Assembly: GCA_947179485.1 (NCBI GenBank)
Contig: OX359247.1
Span: 13,554,588-13,618,587 of the forward strand
Origin: Allacma fusca
Lineage: Eukaryota; Arthropoda; Collembola; Symphypleona; Sminthuridae
Reading direction: 5' to 3'
DNA length: 64,000 bases
A program made the position numbers and the translations under genes. The notes under the pieces are model-generated. The model saw only the letters and a list, made by a program, of their open reading frames with translations, had not been told where the DNA came from and ran no database searches. Of this stretch, positions 1 to 13,100 are shown in pieces (position 1 is the stretch's first letter; every line of letters starts with the position of its first letter).

Positions 1-3000
1 TGTTATTGGCGTCCACAGTTTACGAGGTTGAAACACGGGTCGAGACTATTTCAGGAGAACAGTAATGTCCCCGTGTTACTTCGGGAGTAACGTTTTTTAT
101 CGAGGTATTTTGGGGTGGGGGGGAATCTTCTACTGGACAAAATCATCATCTGTAGAGAAACTCCAGTGCGAACGATTTCTCTTTTAACTATCCACTAGTC
201 AAAATTAAAAACTTGTTAACTGGCGCCTGATCTTTGTTTCTGATACAGGATTTCTTCGAACTTTGTCTAGCATTGTAGTAGAAGCGAACAGCTCTCATTG
301 AACTAGTAGAAAGGTTTTTATAAAAATCCCATGATACCTTCGACAATCAAATGTCAAGATTCATATTTGTATAAAACGTCAGATATATTTTGAATTGCAA
401 ACACTTTTCAGCTAAACCCCTCCTTTGCCTATTGATATTGACCGTGATGATATGGCGTCTAAGTCAAGATAATGAATTTTAGGAAAATAACATTATTTTC
501 ATCAAATGTTGGAGAAAATTCGACTATCATATATGCCATCTGTTATTCCCTTATGATGGCTGGAGGGTGGAGCCACCCTGGCTTTAATATACCTATACAA
601 TATGTTTGGAACTGTGTCCCCCACTTTGGCGGACGTTGTTTTGCCGCTGGCGCTATGTACCAGCAAAGAAAGTGTTTCCATATTTTTTATTAGTGAAATA
701 ATTCCTTGCATTGTAATAACACGAGTGCTTTCCTTCAATTGATATCGATTTGTACAATTTCTGATTTTCTAATCACACCCATATAATCCCCGAGATATGA
801 AAATGAGTTGTACTGTACCAAGTTAATGAATTTCATATCTTGTATGCACATTTCGTTGTTACAGTATAATTATTTTCATTATCCATATTTTTCTCTCACG
901 AATAAACATTTAATATTGTTAAAAGTTCAACGTCTGTGTAGCAAAAAAGCATGAATTGACCTCTATTTCTAAAACGTTTGCTCCCTCAACCTTTGAAGCA
1001 ATTTAAAATTCATATTTTGCTTGATGCAAGACTGTCTCGCTTATTACATGAACATTTATCTTTCTGAATTCTTGTCGATTCTGAAGTGGCATTGATCGCC
1101 AACATGAAAGCAGTTAGCATATATATAGAAAATATACATTTATGCAGCTGTAATTAATTACTCCGAAATCAATAGAATTTGCAAAAATCCATTCTGCTGG
1201 CGTGACTCCTTTAGAATTCCATCAAAAGCATTGCCTTGAGTACTACCAGAGTCGGGTCATACTCTTGATTATTTGCAGCTTTGAACTGATATTAACTTGT
1301 GGGTGTATCGTAGCGATCAGGCGGTAGACATGAATATGATGGTATTTATAATTAATTACAAATAAAATCCCACGCTGCTTTCTCTTCACGTGGAATGTGG
1401 GTTGTATGTACGCCATGTGTGAATGCTACGTCAAAGCTGATACCTTAAAATGGAAGCACATTCAAAGGTACTTGTTGTAATGAAACTCAGTGAAGTGAGC
1501 ATTGGAAAAGTTGTGGAAACTACACTCAACTCTACTTAATCTTATCCCGTCCAACAAATTTTAGCAGCGTATCTTCCAGTCTTTCCATATCGTACTTGTT
1601 TGTATATTCAGCCTTTACTAATAATGCTCCTTACTCCAAAGTGCTTATACATGCAGAGTAATTATTCTTCGTATGTGATGTGTGATTTAATTTGATAGAA
1701 AGCATTTCTAACTTTGTATTGGTTTTCCCATTCCCTAGCTGCAATGTCCCTGCATTTTCCATGATAGCACCGTAAGCGCTTCATTGAGACAAGAAAATAA
1801 TGATAGTTAATCAGATTACTTCAATATCATCTCTCCTGCATTTGATTCGGCTTTGCCTAACCGCTCCACACATTTAGATAGAAAGCCATGAAGTAGCTTG
1901 GCATGTTACCCCATAACTTAATGACACAAAATATAATGGCACAAAATATCAGTATATAAAATATGGATTTCCATTTCCAGTACCACTTGCCCCGAACTAG
2001 TAGATCAAAATATTCAGAGAATAAAATTTTTATTTTAGTACACAAGGCCGCCATGAAAGATCAATGCACAAGGCCTGATATTTATACTGGCATTGTCGTG
2101 TTGAGATTTTCCAGAAATGATCTATTCTCATTCAATTGTAATGATTAGAAACTTCAATAATTGGTAATGATCATTGCTTTCACAACTTTCTCTCAACCTT
2201 CCAGCTTCCACTGAATTCCTAGATTTTCCTAGTTACACAAAAGTTGGGCATAATTATACATAGATTGTTAAAACGTAAAAATGAATTTACTTCAGGACTT
2301 CTCCAAGATGTCAATTTGTAACTTCAGGAAATCACTACGAGAATCTACATTTTGTTGAACAAATACTGCAAGTTTCGGCAATCATTCAAAAATATAGGCA
2401 GGAATTCTCGCAGATCATTAAATTACGCAATAATAAGCCACTTGAAACAACTTTGATCAGAAGGAAAAGGAAGCGTCCGTAAATCCGAGAGGCTGATGAC
2501 AAGACAGGATTCAAGGATTAAAACACTCGAATGAACCCTTTGTCAATGATCGAAAGTATGTACAAGAAGAAAGAGTTTTCAAATTACGTTGAGTTCATGT
2601 TTACTTATAATTTAAATCTTTTTGTTAACTTTTCTTAGAAGCTCTTTTCTTACTCTGAATAGCAGCACGCTCTTATTACTATGCACAATACTTCGTATGC
2701 ACAGGTCTCACATGTATTTTCATGAATGGTCTCTACCTGGGTATATTGTAGTCTTCTGGGGCTCAACATTAATCACATGTGGGAAGATAAACTTCCTCTG
2801 TTTATGACGGCTTTTCGAATTGCTATGATTAATTAAGCATCTTCCGTGGGGAATACAAGTCACAGTACCTCAAAAACAACAATTTCTTACTTAGCTGCTT
2901 TTTTATAGTTCAAACAGTACGAGATGGTATTTGTCATTCTTCCTACGTTTTGAGAAAGTTTTGTAAATATTATTAGTAACTGTGTAGGTAGTAATTTACT

Positions 3001-3055
3001 TGTGCTCAACCAAATTAAGGACAAATATAGGTGGACTCATGGGTAATAAATTATA
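1..3055. other. AT-rich stretch, no gene seen
   Basis: No reading frame here is bounded by convincing splice sites or shows a recognisable motif. The longest open frames are about 60-80 codons, as expected by chance in AT-rich DNA. There is a G run near 114-123. I see no RNA gene or clear repeat before the transposon zone that begins at 3056. Confidence 0.6.
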
Positions 3056-3540
3056 CTAGTAAAAGCCCCGTGCTTCGCACAGGAGCAATTACTTGTGTAA
3101 ATAAATATCGTAAATAATAAAAGTGTAAATGCAATAGATCTCGTATCAAGGTCTGTCGAGAAGTATTAATATTGATATCCCGCTTCGCCAGGCAAAGTAA
3201 TCTCATATAAGACGTGAACTATTAACTGTAAGACTAACAATTCGTTTCATATAGGTAGTTGGTAATTCATCATCAAAATATTATGGGACAACAGCTTTCG
3301 GCCCACTAAAGTTTTCTCCCAAACTCAATATTTGGCTATACACGTGGAATTTAACTAATCCCTTGATCAATTTAATACAAACATCGTTATTAAACCTTGC
3401 TGTTGCATCACTGTATGGTGCCTCACCCCTTAGTGGATCGGCACAACGTGCTGATCAAATATGATTTTTTATGTTATTATAATTTGTATATAGATCCGTT
3501 GTCCCGCAATATTGTAACTGAAGCCTCGGACACTGGACGC
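3056..3540 (-). mobile_element. Probable Helitron 3' end with decayed body
   Basis: Read on the - strand, a 7-bp stem with a GAA loop (3067-3083) is followed by CTTTTA and then CTAG at 3059-3056, and the next flanking base is T. A hairpin about ten bases before a terminal CTRR, with insertion next to T, is the known signature of Helitron 3' ends. The body upstream on the - strand has no intact frame. I could not find the matching 5' TC terminus, so the far boundary is arbitrary. No Rep/helicase motifs were seen, so this would be a non-autonomous or truncated copy. Confidence 0.45.
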
Positions 3541-3928
3541 ACTGGTTATTTAAAACAGAAAAAATGAAAGGATTTCATATTAGCGCAACACATTTAACTT
3601 GCTATAGTTACTAAAGTCCATGGTTCCTACATATCAATCCTTACATCCTAATGATATTTTTAGGGATATAAAGATCAAAACTCTGGATGCTAAGGCTTGT
3701 AATTATTCTTCCTAATAAGAATCCCACACGAATGTGAACTAAGTCCAGTCATTAAAATTCTCCTCTTATCAAATTAATCAGTACTGTAACCGAACGTAGT
3801 TTTTATCACTACCAGTCGTTATTTAATCCAAATTTGATGATTTATGTCTAATGTTTATAATAATTATGGTTAGCGCTGTTAAGTGATAATCTAAAATGGC
3901 GTAATATTGCGAGCTTCCAGTATGCTGC

Positions 3929-4056
3929 AAGCAGTTGGTATATGCCGAGAAGATCAGCGAGCTGAGCGAGCTGAAAAACCTCTCCACTGCGACAGAGTTT
4001 CAGCTTTCAGCCCGCTCTACTTCTCGGCTTGTTGTATATACCACCGACTTGCTTGG
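3929..4056. repeat. Imperfect inverted repeat with about 50-base arms
   Basis: The left arm (3929-3977, containing GGTATATGCCGAGAAGATC) is complementary with gaps to the right arm (3998-4056, containing CTTCTCGGC and GTATATACC). The arms are separated by about 20 bases, and each also holds reiterated AGCTGA/GAGCGAGC-type words. The transcript of either strand could fold into one long hairpin. It may be the end of a foldback transposon or part of the neighbouring Helitron-like sequence. No coding frame crosses it. Confidence 0.5.
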
Positions 4057-4184
4057 CTATATAGTGAAATAATATAGTACATACCGGCTTGGCTTGCTAT
4101 ATAGTGAAATAAGCCGGGAAGGTTTGAATTCGTGAAATAAGCCGCGAAGGTTTGAATTGTACTACAAACGCGCGAAGGTTTAAA
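4050..4184. repeat. Short direct repeats (GCTATATAGTGAAATAA; GCGAAGGTTTGAATT)
   Basis: Two copies of CTATATAGTGAAATAA lie at about 4056-4072 and 4097-4112. Copies of GAAGGTTTGAATT follow at about 4117, 4145 and, in a diverged form, 4172. The units are 25-45 bases apart and alternate, as in the decayed sub-terminal region of a transposon. TATATAGTG also recurs inside the pogo/Tigger-like element that starts at 4462. Confidence 0.5.
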
Positions 4185-4461
4185 TCAACAGAAGTGCTCA
4201 ATAATAATAAAGGATTTAGAACAATACATTCTATCCACACCAGTAAGGTACAAAGGGTCTATCATGTGAGAGGAACATTTGCAGAGTGTACACATACATA
4301 ATTATAGTGTTCAATTTGGAACCTTTGTAATCGAACAGATTTAATGTAAGCCAAGCAATATTAAGTCAAGTATTTTCTGCACTTCTATAACCATATACAT
4401 ATGTGGTATTATTATTTAGGAATCCGTATAAGTAATCACATACTTTGTTATAATTATAATA

Positions 4462-5273
4462 CAGTAAAACTTGTCTATAGTGGCCGGCTATATAGTGGTT
4501 TCCTCCTCATAGTGGCCCATATCACGTTTCCCCGTCATAAGTCCTATCTTTTAACATTACGTAAACCCTGCATATAATAGCTTTTTATATAGTGGTCTCC
4601 CTTCAATTATGGCCTGGGATTTTTGACCATTCGTATAGAAATGCATGCTTTCAACTCTGCATATAGTGGTCCGAATAAACATCAGTGTAAATTTAAATCG
4701 CGCGTAGTTTGTCAACTTGAAAAAACGTCATGCACATTCCATACCATGTTGTGGCTTATGTATGTATGCTCGGTATGATTGGTTTTCGAAGCTATTTTAA
4801 AGAGAACTATGAAGTTTTGGGGAAAATACAGACTATCTCTTCCAATGTCAATAACATTAGTATTAGAGTTCCTATAAAAGGGTTCCTCACATAAGAAAGT
4901 TGCAGAACATCTTAAAATGCCAAAATCACCGGTATAAAAAAATATTCATATAAAAAACAAAATTCCTGTGGACAATGCTCTTAGGGTAAAAAACCAGAAC
5001 GTTAAATGTGTACATTGTCCTTCAAGAATTTCTCGCACGGAACAATTAAAATTCTAAAACATTCAAAAATTAGTAATTTTACTTAATAAAATGTAATTGT
5101 TAATAAAATATTGCATACCAAGCAACCAATAATACATTAATCGTGAGTGAAAATTATTTAATTTTACGTACTGTATATAGTGGTTAGGACCACTATATCC
5201 GGCACAATGGTCCCTGTTAATAGTGGTCAAATTTTCTTGCACCTAGAGAAACCACTATAGACAAGTTTTACTG
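4462..5273 (+). mobile_element. pogo/Tigger-like DNA transposon, internally deleted
   Basis: The 812-bp element is bounded by perfect 22-bp terminal inverted repeats (left end CAGTAAAACTTGTCTATAG, its complement at 5252-5273) and flanked by the dinucleotide TA on both sides, which is the target duplication of the Tc1/mariner-pogo superfamily. TATAGTGG-type words recur inside both ends, as in Tigger elements. At 4845-4970 a + strand frame reads like the N-terminal CENP-B/Tigger helix-turn-helix (KVAEHLKMPKS preceded by LVLEF), interrupted by stop codons. Nothing resembling a DDE catalytic domain remains, so the copy cannot encode transposase and would need one supplied in trans. Confidence 0.85.
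4845..4970 (+). pseudogene. Remnant of Tigger-type transposase DNA-binding domain
   Basis: The frame from ATG 4845 reads MSITLVLEFL, stop, KGSSHKKVAEHLKMPKSPV, stop. It matches the pattern of the CENP-B N-terminal (Psq-type) helix-turn-helix found at the start of pogo/Tigger transposases: a leucine-rich first helix, a KKVAEHL second helix, then a K-S turn. Two in-frame stops and the missing catalytic core make it a relic. It sits inside the 4462-5273 element, which agrees with the family assigned from the terminal repeats. Confidence 0.6.
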
Positions 5274-5275
5274 TA

Positions 5276-8200
5276 TACATATTACGAGTCGACAAGGCAG
5301 TATACTCTTTTGAAGCTCTTATAAAAAAATCATGATACTGAATATATTATATATTTTTTATAGATAGTTTCATTCTATAAATACTTAAATTGTATCTATT
5401 TATAACACATCGGCGGAGTCAACATAACCTCATGGTGTATTTTATATCCTGACTGAGCTGTAAGCTCCTCTATAATGTATGCTTTGTGTTTTTGCCTATA
5501 CGAGATTTTTAAAGCACCATAAGTCCGCTTGTTATCTTTCGGCGTGACTGTATGTTTTCTTCTGTTTTTCTCATATTTACTTACTACTTTCATATGAACA
5601 CAAACCATTCCTTCCACGGGCCATTGTCACATAAGAGCATAATGATTTCCGAAGGAATTTTACCACTAACCCGGGAGTCCTCATAACTCCGACGCCGTTG
5701 CTTTTTAATGCCAACGACTTTAATGAAAGAAGTCAGGCTGGGAGGATAATGTGCACTTGTGTGAATTATAATGGTGCGAAGAATGTGAGAAAGTGTCTAA
5801 TGCAGCTCATAAAATACCAGGACTTGGCTAACAAATTGTCACGTATGGTGTGTCCATGAGTGTGTGTGTGGCAAGCCGTAACAGACATGCACATATGCAC
5901 TCCATTTCTGTCAAGTCGGTGGAAATAAGCTGACAAAACTAAGACCTGAATTAACTTGACAATTGCATTAACAAATTGCGCTCAGGTGGTTATAGTTTCC
6001 ACATGGGTGCATACGACTGTATTTTTGTATGTACACGTCTGCTTGTTTGTACTGAAAAATTAGTCCTCCCAATCCAATCACTGTTACAGCTCAGCATATG
6101 CCGGCTAGTAAATTTGAACACTAGTATCAGCATCCAACAAGTAGACTGGAACAATTCCCATTTCCTATCAGCAGTCAACACCATCATATTTATTGATGCA
6201 GCTTTGGAATTGTTATTACTATGAGCTCGCTCATGTTACCACTAAAAATCATAATAAACGCCTTCGACGTAACTTTCATCACTTTCGTTTAATAGTAATG
6301 AAAGCTACATTTCCTTTCGACATGTAAATATGTATGTACATGTGTGTAAATATATAGAAGCATCTGCTTACCACAGTTAGATCAACAATAGTTTTACCGA
6401 CTTTTTATGACACAGTTAGGGACGAGACTGAAAACTTCTGTCGTGAAGTATTTCTCGAGCCTGTAGTCATTTCCAGCTTTCAATTAAATTAAATCCAGTT
6501 TCGCCAAGTCGCAAAATTGGGTCCAATGAAAGTTATACTTCATATTTAGTTTCAAGTGTGTCTCTGCTCATAATTGCCTAAAGTCAATCATTTCAAAAAG
6601 TGACACAGCTAACCTATGTGGTACATGTACATACAGATACTGTAAATTACGAAATCGAAAGTCATCGAAACCGGAGACAATACTCATTCCCATTGTCAGG
6701 TGGAAACTTTTACCGCTGAGTGGATATTGCTATGTATGTATGTTCATACATATACGTGGTGATTACGGGGTTGATCATATCATTTCAGCCTTTATAGCCT
6801 ACTTGAGGGAATGATTCATGAAATATTAAAATTCCCTATTTTGCATCTAGAAAATGGTTTTCCAATTATTATTAAAATTATTTCATTTACCTAAATTAAT
6901 ATTTGTGGCGGCTGGGGTCAAAATTTGAAGCAAAGTCAGAATTTTTATACCTCAAAATCGTAAAATGGTTTCTTGTAAATCATACCATTGCGTCACATTT
7001 CTGGCTCATACAACCGCAATTTTGGATTTTAAAAACTAATTCTGATAAAATTTTCTACAAGTCCAGAATTTTGAAATATTTTTAGAAAATATTTTGCTTT
7101 TTTATTAGATGAAAGCTGGGTAATACCCGGAAGTCATTTTCCTCCATAGCTCCTTCGCTTTTGCTACAATGGTCTACAAAACGTCCAAATTATTTTTGAA
7201 AACATTGTGTGCGAATAAAAAATAATTATTAATAATTTTGAAATCCTTGAAAAATTGTGCCCTTGCTTCAGAAATGTTTCAATGAAACAAATTTTAGAGA
7301 AGACAGAAAGAAATTAGAAACGATTTAGGGCGCTTGAATAATTCACAAGGTATCCGTTAAGTGAAACTGGACGAAAGAAAATTATGTGATCAACCCTGTA
7401 GATAGTTTGAATTAGTTTTAATCTGTTTCTTCACATTTATGGTATCATTGGATGTTGAAATAATATGTCCACAAATTACCAAGTAAAACTTGTCAGAAAA
7501 ACTCAGCGTTTTACAATGAAGAAAATTTAATAATAAACCACATCTGAATTTGGCAGCTCGTTTTATTTGTAGTTTCAAGGGTATTCCATATTACAGTAAG
7601 TTTTTTATAGCTTCTCAATCCAACATATTTTTGAGGTTGGCCGTGGTTTGGGACTTCTAGAATTTTAAGTGAAAGTAGATATAATTAAATCAGACGTTTT
7701 ACTACTCAAAAGTTTATTTTACAACTATGGTTCTGTTGAATGCTGATTTGCTAATAAAACCTTTATCATCCAAATATTTTCTTGGAAACCGTACAATTTG
7801 TTAAGCTTCTACGTCTAGGCCTATATTAAAGCTGCAATATCCGAAAAGTTTGCAATGTAGCTTTCGCGGAAATTAGAATGAAGATTTTCACGTTTGCTGG
7901 TACAGAGTAGGAAGTATGGCATTTTAACATGTCATATTTTAAATGTGTCACGTCTACCACCTCTATGTCATAAATACGAATTGGTTGAACGGTAATAATT
8001 TGGTACATGATGAATTAAAATTAGTTATGAGGTTGAGGAGACATCAAATATGTGGTGTATTTTTCAAAATAGGATATTGAACTATTGCACAGAGTTCAAA
8101 ATGTTCCTGTTGCAACGTTTTCCTTTAAATTTCTGGAGATTTTATACATATAGGCCCCATGAATGACGCCAACAAACACTATATCCTCTGTAAACACGAA

Positions 8201-9299
8201 ATGGTAATTAACTTATACATAATCTATAAACCTTTTAGCTGCAAATTTATTCAATACTATTATCTCAGCAGGGCCCCAAGGAAATCCAATTTACTGACTC
8301 TGGGTTTACATATACGCAGAAAATACATTACAGTCAAATCATTGGTTTGAACAAGACGGAGTTTTTCAGGAAAGCATTATTTAATAACAAGAATCGTAAT
8401 TTTATTATTACCATTTGTTCTGTAATCGTATTCCAAAGGATTTATTTACTCTTTTCATGCGCGATAAATTATTTACAAACTCTCCTTCATTTTAGACACT
8501 AATAATAGCACTCGCACATTTTGCTCTAATGACATTGCGACAGTAGAATCATTCTTCTGATAGTACGGATATTCTGTTGGCAGGTAATGCCTGCATATCT
8601 TCAGATTAAAGAAACGCAGGGATCGTCAGAGCCTCGGAATGAGGGTAAAAATTGGTCTGATTTTTCCAACGGCACGACTTGTCCCCCCTTTCCTCATAAG
8701 CATTTCATCCAGTTTTCATTCACCAGGCTCGGCATTAGGCTACTGATAAATCTTTACGTAAAATAAGTTTCTAACAAACTCTGTAGTCTAGGTATTTATG
8801 TAACTCACACAATTGTATACCTACACAGAAGAGATTCACACATACTACATGCAACTGAATGAAATTCCAACATATCACATGAATCACAAGTGCAGACAAA
8901 CACATGCACCTATGTACATATCTACGCTACGCATAGCCAAGCATGCATTCATGTTCATATATCTACACATGAGCATAAAAATTATACACATGATATGCAT
9001 TTATGCCTAAAGCCATACCTTCTATTATTAACGAACTGGAGAGAAATCCTGGCAAAAAGAATCAAGAAGAGTAAATGGTACAATCCTGGTGGGAAAGAAC
9101 AGGAACATCAACGAATGTATAGTTCATTTCTAGATATTACCACAGGAAAGAATCGAGCGCCTCAGACGAGCATATAAGACTCAATTCATAGCAATAAAAA
9201 TATTTTATTACTGTATAGATTAGCAGTATTGAGCAACTTTTATTGAGTTTCGCCCCTTCAGTATGTGCAAATCCTATATATTGTGCAGCATCAAAGACT
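5276..9299. other. AT-rich intergenic or intronic DNA, no gene seen
   Basis: Only short chance frames occur here, none with a recognisable domain or paired splice sites. Small TATGTA/TACATA palindromes appear near 6325, 6735, 8910 and 8950. I see no RNA gene. Confidence 0.55.
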
Positions 9300-10141
9300 A
9301 TATCGTCGGTGAAGAGGCAAAATGATCTAGGTGCATAATCGATTAGAATCAAAATGATCTACATAACTTTTTCCCTAAAGGCAAAATGAACTGGGTGCAA
9401 GCCTCTTTAAAAGCAAACTGATCTACATACAATTTTCCTTAAAAGCAAAATGATCTAAGTGCTGGTCTATTTTTTTTTGTGAGAAAAATAGCATCTGTAA
9501 GGAGGACACGTGGCTTATAAGGGCTAACCATGACTGTAATTGACCTAGGGTTGTGGGTAATATTGTCTGAAGGGTTTGCTATTACTAAGCATCATTCCGG
9601 CAACTATAGTTAATTTCACTTTTTGCATCTAATACACTTTTAGTTACGAAAACTGCAACATTCATTTATTTTAAAATCGACGAATCAAAATCACAGTAAG
9701 CTCATGTGTTAGTGTGCACATTGAGTTGGTTTTCCCTTTAATAATTCTCAACGTGGAGTTTTTTCAAATCGTATTTTACGATCATCACCATTATCATAAC
9801 ATTCGGAATCATTTTCAAATGTTAAATCATAATTGACGACATTTGTTTTTCAATGTTACTGAAAGAAAGAAATGGAGGCATTGGGGAATTAAATGCATAT
9901 ATAAAAGATTTTGAATACCTCGCATTTTTGTACACCGGCATTAGAATGTGTTTACTTATATTTTTTTTTATTATAATTTGTATCTAGATCATTTTGCTTT
10001 TAGGAAAAGCTGCATCTAGATCAGTTTGCTTTTAAAATTCAATGCAAGTAGATCATTTTGCCTTTAGTGAAACTGCACGTAGATCATTTTGATTCTAATC
10101 GATCATGCACCTAGATCATTTTGCCTCTTCACCGACGATAT
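9300..10141. mobile_element. Foldback-like element with 32-bp periodic arms
   Basis: The outermost 60 bases (9301-9360) match the complement of 10081-10140 at 59 of 60 positions. Both arms contain five copies of a motif related to GCAAAATGATCTA. In the left arm the AATGATCT core falls at 9321, 9353, 9385, 9417 and 9449, exactly 32 bases apart. In the right arm its complement falls at 9986, 10018, 10050, 10081 and 10113 (32, 32, 31, 32). About 530 bases of non-coding spacer separate the arms. TA lies at both ends and may be the target duplication. The structure is that of a foldback or long-inverted-repeat MITE. It has no coding capacity, so mobilisation would need a transposase in trans. The close arm identity suggests recent activity or arm conversion. 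Confidence 0.85.
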
Positions 10142-13100
10142 GCTACATACATAATTGTATTTTCGCAGATAACCTCCAATCTTCTAGCACCCATCAGAGA
10201 CACAGTTTCAGGCTAATGATGAATCAGCAAAGAGTTTCTTCTAATGACAGTTTCATTACTTCCATATGACTGTAGTTCCTAAAGTAATCACTGACTCATA
10301 GATGTATGATGTGTGTTCGTTAGATACAGAGCAAGTACGCACAGGGCAGTCGCACTTTCTATATACAATGCTCCTACGAATCTAGTGAAAGTGAATGGAT
10401 ATCCTGAGTATAGAGTATACCCGCTATACTCAAGTCTGTAAATAAAGTGTACTCTCGCTGTGGGATACCCCTCAAATCTAAACGTGTTTTCTTTTTGTCT
10501 TCAGGAACAAAAACATAGGAATGCACTCACATTGTTTTATCACAATGACATTCCAACTCTTCTCCTTGAAAGAGCTCGATAGTATAAAAGCCAACATTTA
10601 TGCATTTTTGAGGTGCTCGTATAGAGAGAGTTCACTGTACTAAACGTACATACATTCACGAAGGGAATCCTGACAAGTAATAATAGCGATAGAGTGCACG
10701 AAAACTTGAAGCTTCTCAACTGGACTGTCGTGTACTACAGATATGCACATATGTAGGAAAAACATCCTATGTACAAGCATAGATATAATTATTACACTTG
10801 AACATATTTGTGCATTACTGTATATATTTGGACTATTCTAGCCTATAAATCCAGCTGATAAAATTTTGTGAATTGCGTGAGTCTGGATGTGAGTATAGTA
10901 ATGATTCAGACCATCTCCCAAATCATATGAGGGCTGGGTCAGTGGTCTGGTCAACTCCAAGCAGTCTGCTTCAGATTCGGAAGAAGAAGTAGGAAATAAA
11001 CGCCCTGGACTGACTGGAGAAAGCTAGATATGGTAGACGGTAATTACTAAGCGCGAAGCTAACTCCCTCATAGAAATCAGCCTCTGATGATCGATGAGTT
11101 TAGTTGAAGTATTATGGGGAGAGAAAACCAGTCGCATCCATTAATCCTTTTAAGTTTCAAGATTTCCCTTCAATACAAACTTCCTTTGAGAAAGTTGGGG
11201 CAGGGGCCGCCCAAACGGAGAGAGTAAATGGTAGAAAATGCTGATTTTACACACTAGGAAAATTTGGTCCAGAATCCAGTTTGAATCGGGTCCCTTCTAA
11301 ATGTCAATTATTGGAGGATGACTTTGCGATTCCGTTCCATCTAAAGAATTTACGTTTCTGTTGAATTCGCTATATATTTATAGGTACTGGCTCTCAGGAA
11401 CTTTTTTCCAGACATTGCTCAATACACAGGGTATGTATATTGGAGCCGCTTCCTTTTAAGTTAACATTTCCGCCGAATTTCTTTAATCAATATATGTTTT
11501 TACATTGGATGGGGAATGGCTCTGCCCAGAAATGTAGATACATACATGCATTTGTGTTAACTATAGAGATTTATGCGCTTACGAGTCATCTTTATTCTAC
11601 TCATACAGATGTGGAACCCAATGTAGAGAATACCTACCTCCAAACATACATGCTGGCACTTGCTCCAGACAATTTTTACTCCGATATAAACTTTCCCCTC
11701 GAATGTGCAAGTTGCTTAATGAAAATTTAAACTTTCTCCATTAGATCTTCCCTGGTATTGTGTATCATCTTCGGGTGAATCAAAGAGATTTAAACTTTCT
11801 ACAAGAGCGTGTGGTAGTTTTCTGGGGACAATTTCCCCGCACGGAGCTAATAAAAAATAACGTTTTGGTATGCACATATTATAGTTATTAATAGAACATC
11901 AAATGAGAAATGGGTTTTTGGTTGTACATAAAATCATACGGTTATGTGAAGCGAGTCACCAAAGTTTCAACTAAATTAGGTGGTAAGTTTATGAATGCAA
12001 TATTTTTTCTTTTCTTCCATGAATATTTATCTCTTAATATATAAGTTCTACTTTTATGTAGCAAGCACGAGGTTACATGAACTGCCTGTATTTAAATAAC
12101 GCTATATTTTCAAAAAGGGCATAATAAAATTATATATCACACATAAGAATCTACAAAGGTCCTCACTTAAGAAAAACGTCCTGTATAGTAGGCAATTTAT
12201 TATTCAGGGAAAAATTCGGCTTTAGTTTTATTAAATCTTAATCTATAAGGAAATTAAAGCATGCTCGTAGGAAAAATCATTTTTGCGCAGATGATTTTCA
12301 TAAGGTGTTGCAACCTCCCTTGGAATTCCTGTAGACAATGAGTGTTCCTACTTCCTACAGCTATGACAATATAGAAATGTAGAAACAATCAAAGGGGAAC
12401 TCGATGGAAGGAACAGAAAATTCGGAAATCCGAACAGGGAATCAAATACTGCTCCTTGGGTTTTTCTAACCCAGGATCTATGATCAATCGGAAGTTCAAA
12501 AGATCTCATATTCATACCTACATTCCACTTTGCCCTAATAATTTCTCCAGTAGTGGGTCCTCCTCTCATAACATAAGAAACCTTCAAAGTTTCAAGTAGC
12601 CATTATCTATGAAGCTTAAATAAAATAAAATTCGCTATTTTATGTAAATACTAGTTACACACAGTACTTTCATTGTGTTGTCAGAAAAGAAGTCCTTGAA
12701 TTCGGCTGTAATATTAGTACTTTACTATTATGTAAAGTAAGATTTTAGAGTTCAGATCACCAGTCCCAGCCGTCGGTTTTTTCCCCATTTTTCTCAGAAT
12801 GTGGGGTAATAAAAAGAATTTTAAAATAATCAAGAGTCTCATGTCTCCGATCAAAAAGGCCTGCCTGCCATTCATAAAAATAAGGGAAAGAACACAAAAG
12901 AGCAATATTTTCCTAGCGTCTGCCTAAGAGGACTTTTTTTTGAGGAGGACCTTGAAATTCCCATCATGTCATAACATAAATCACGGAGTCATAAACAATT
13001 CACATCTTCCCATACCATAACTAAGTCAAGATTGCCAGGCGAGCGAAAGGGGGGAAGAGATGAGGACTTTGGCGAATTCCATCATTTGCAAAGGAATTCA

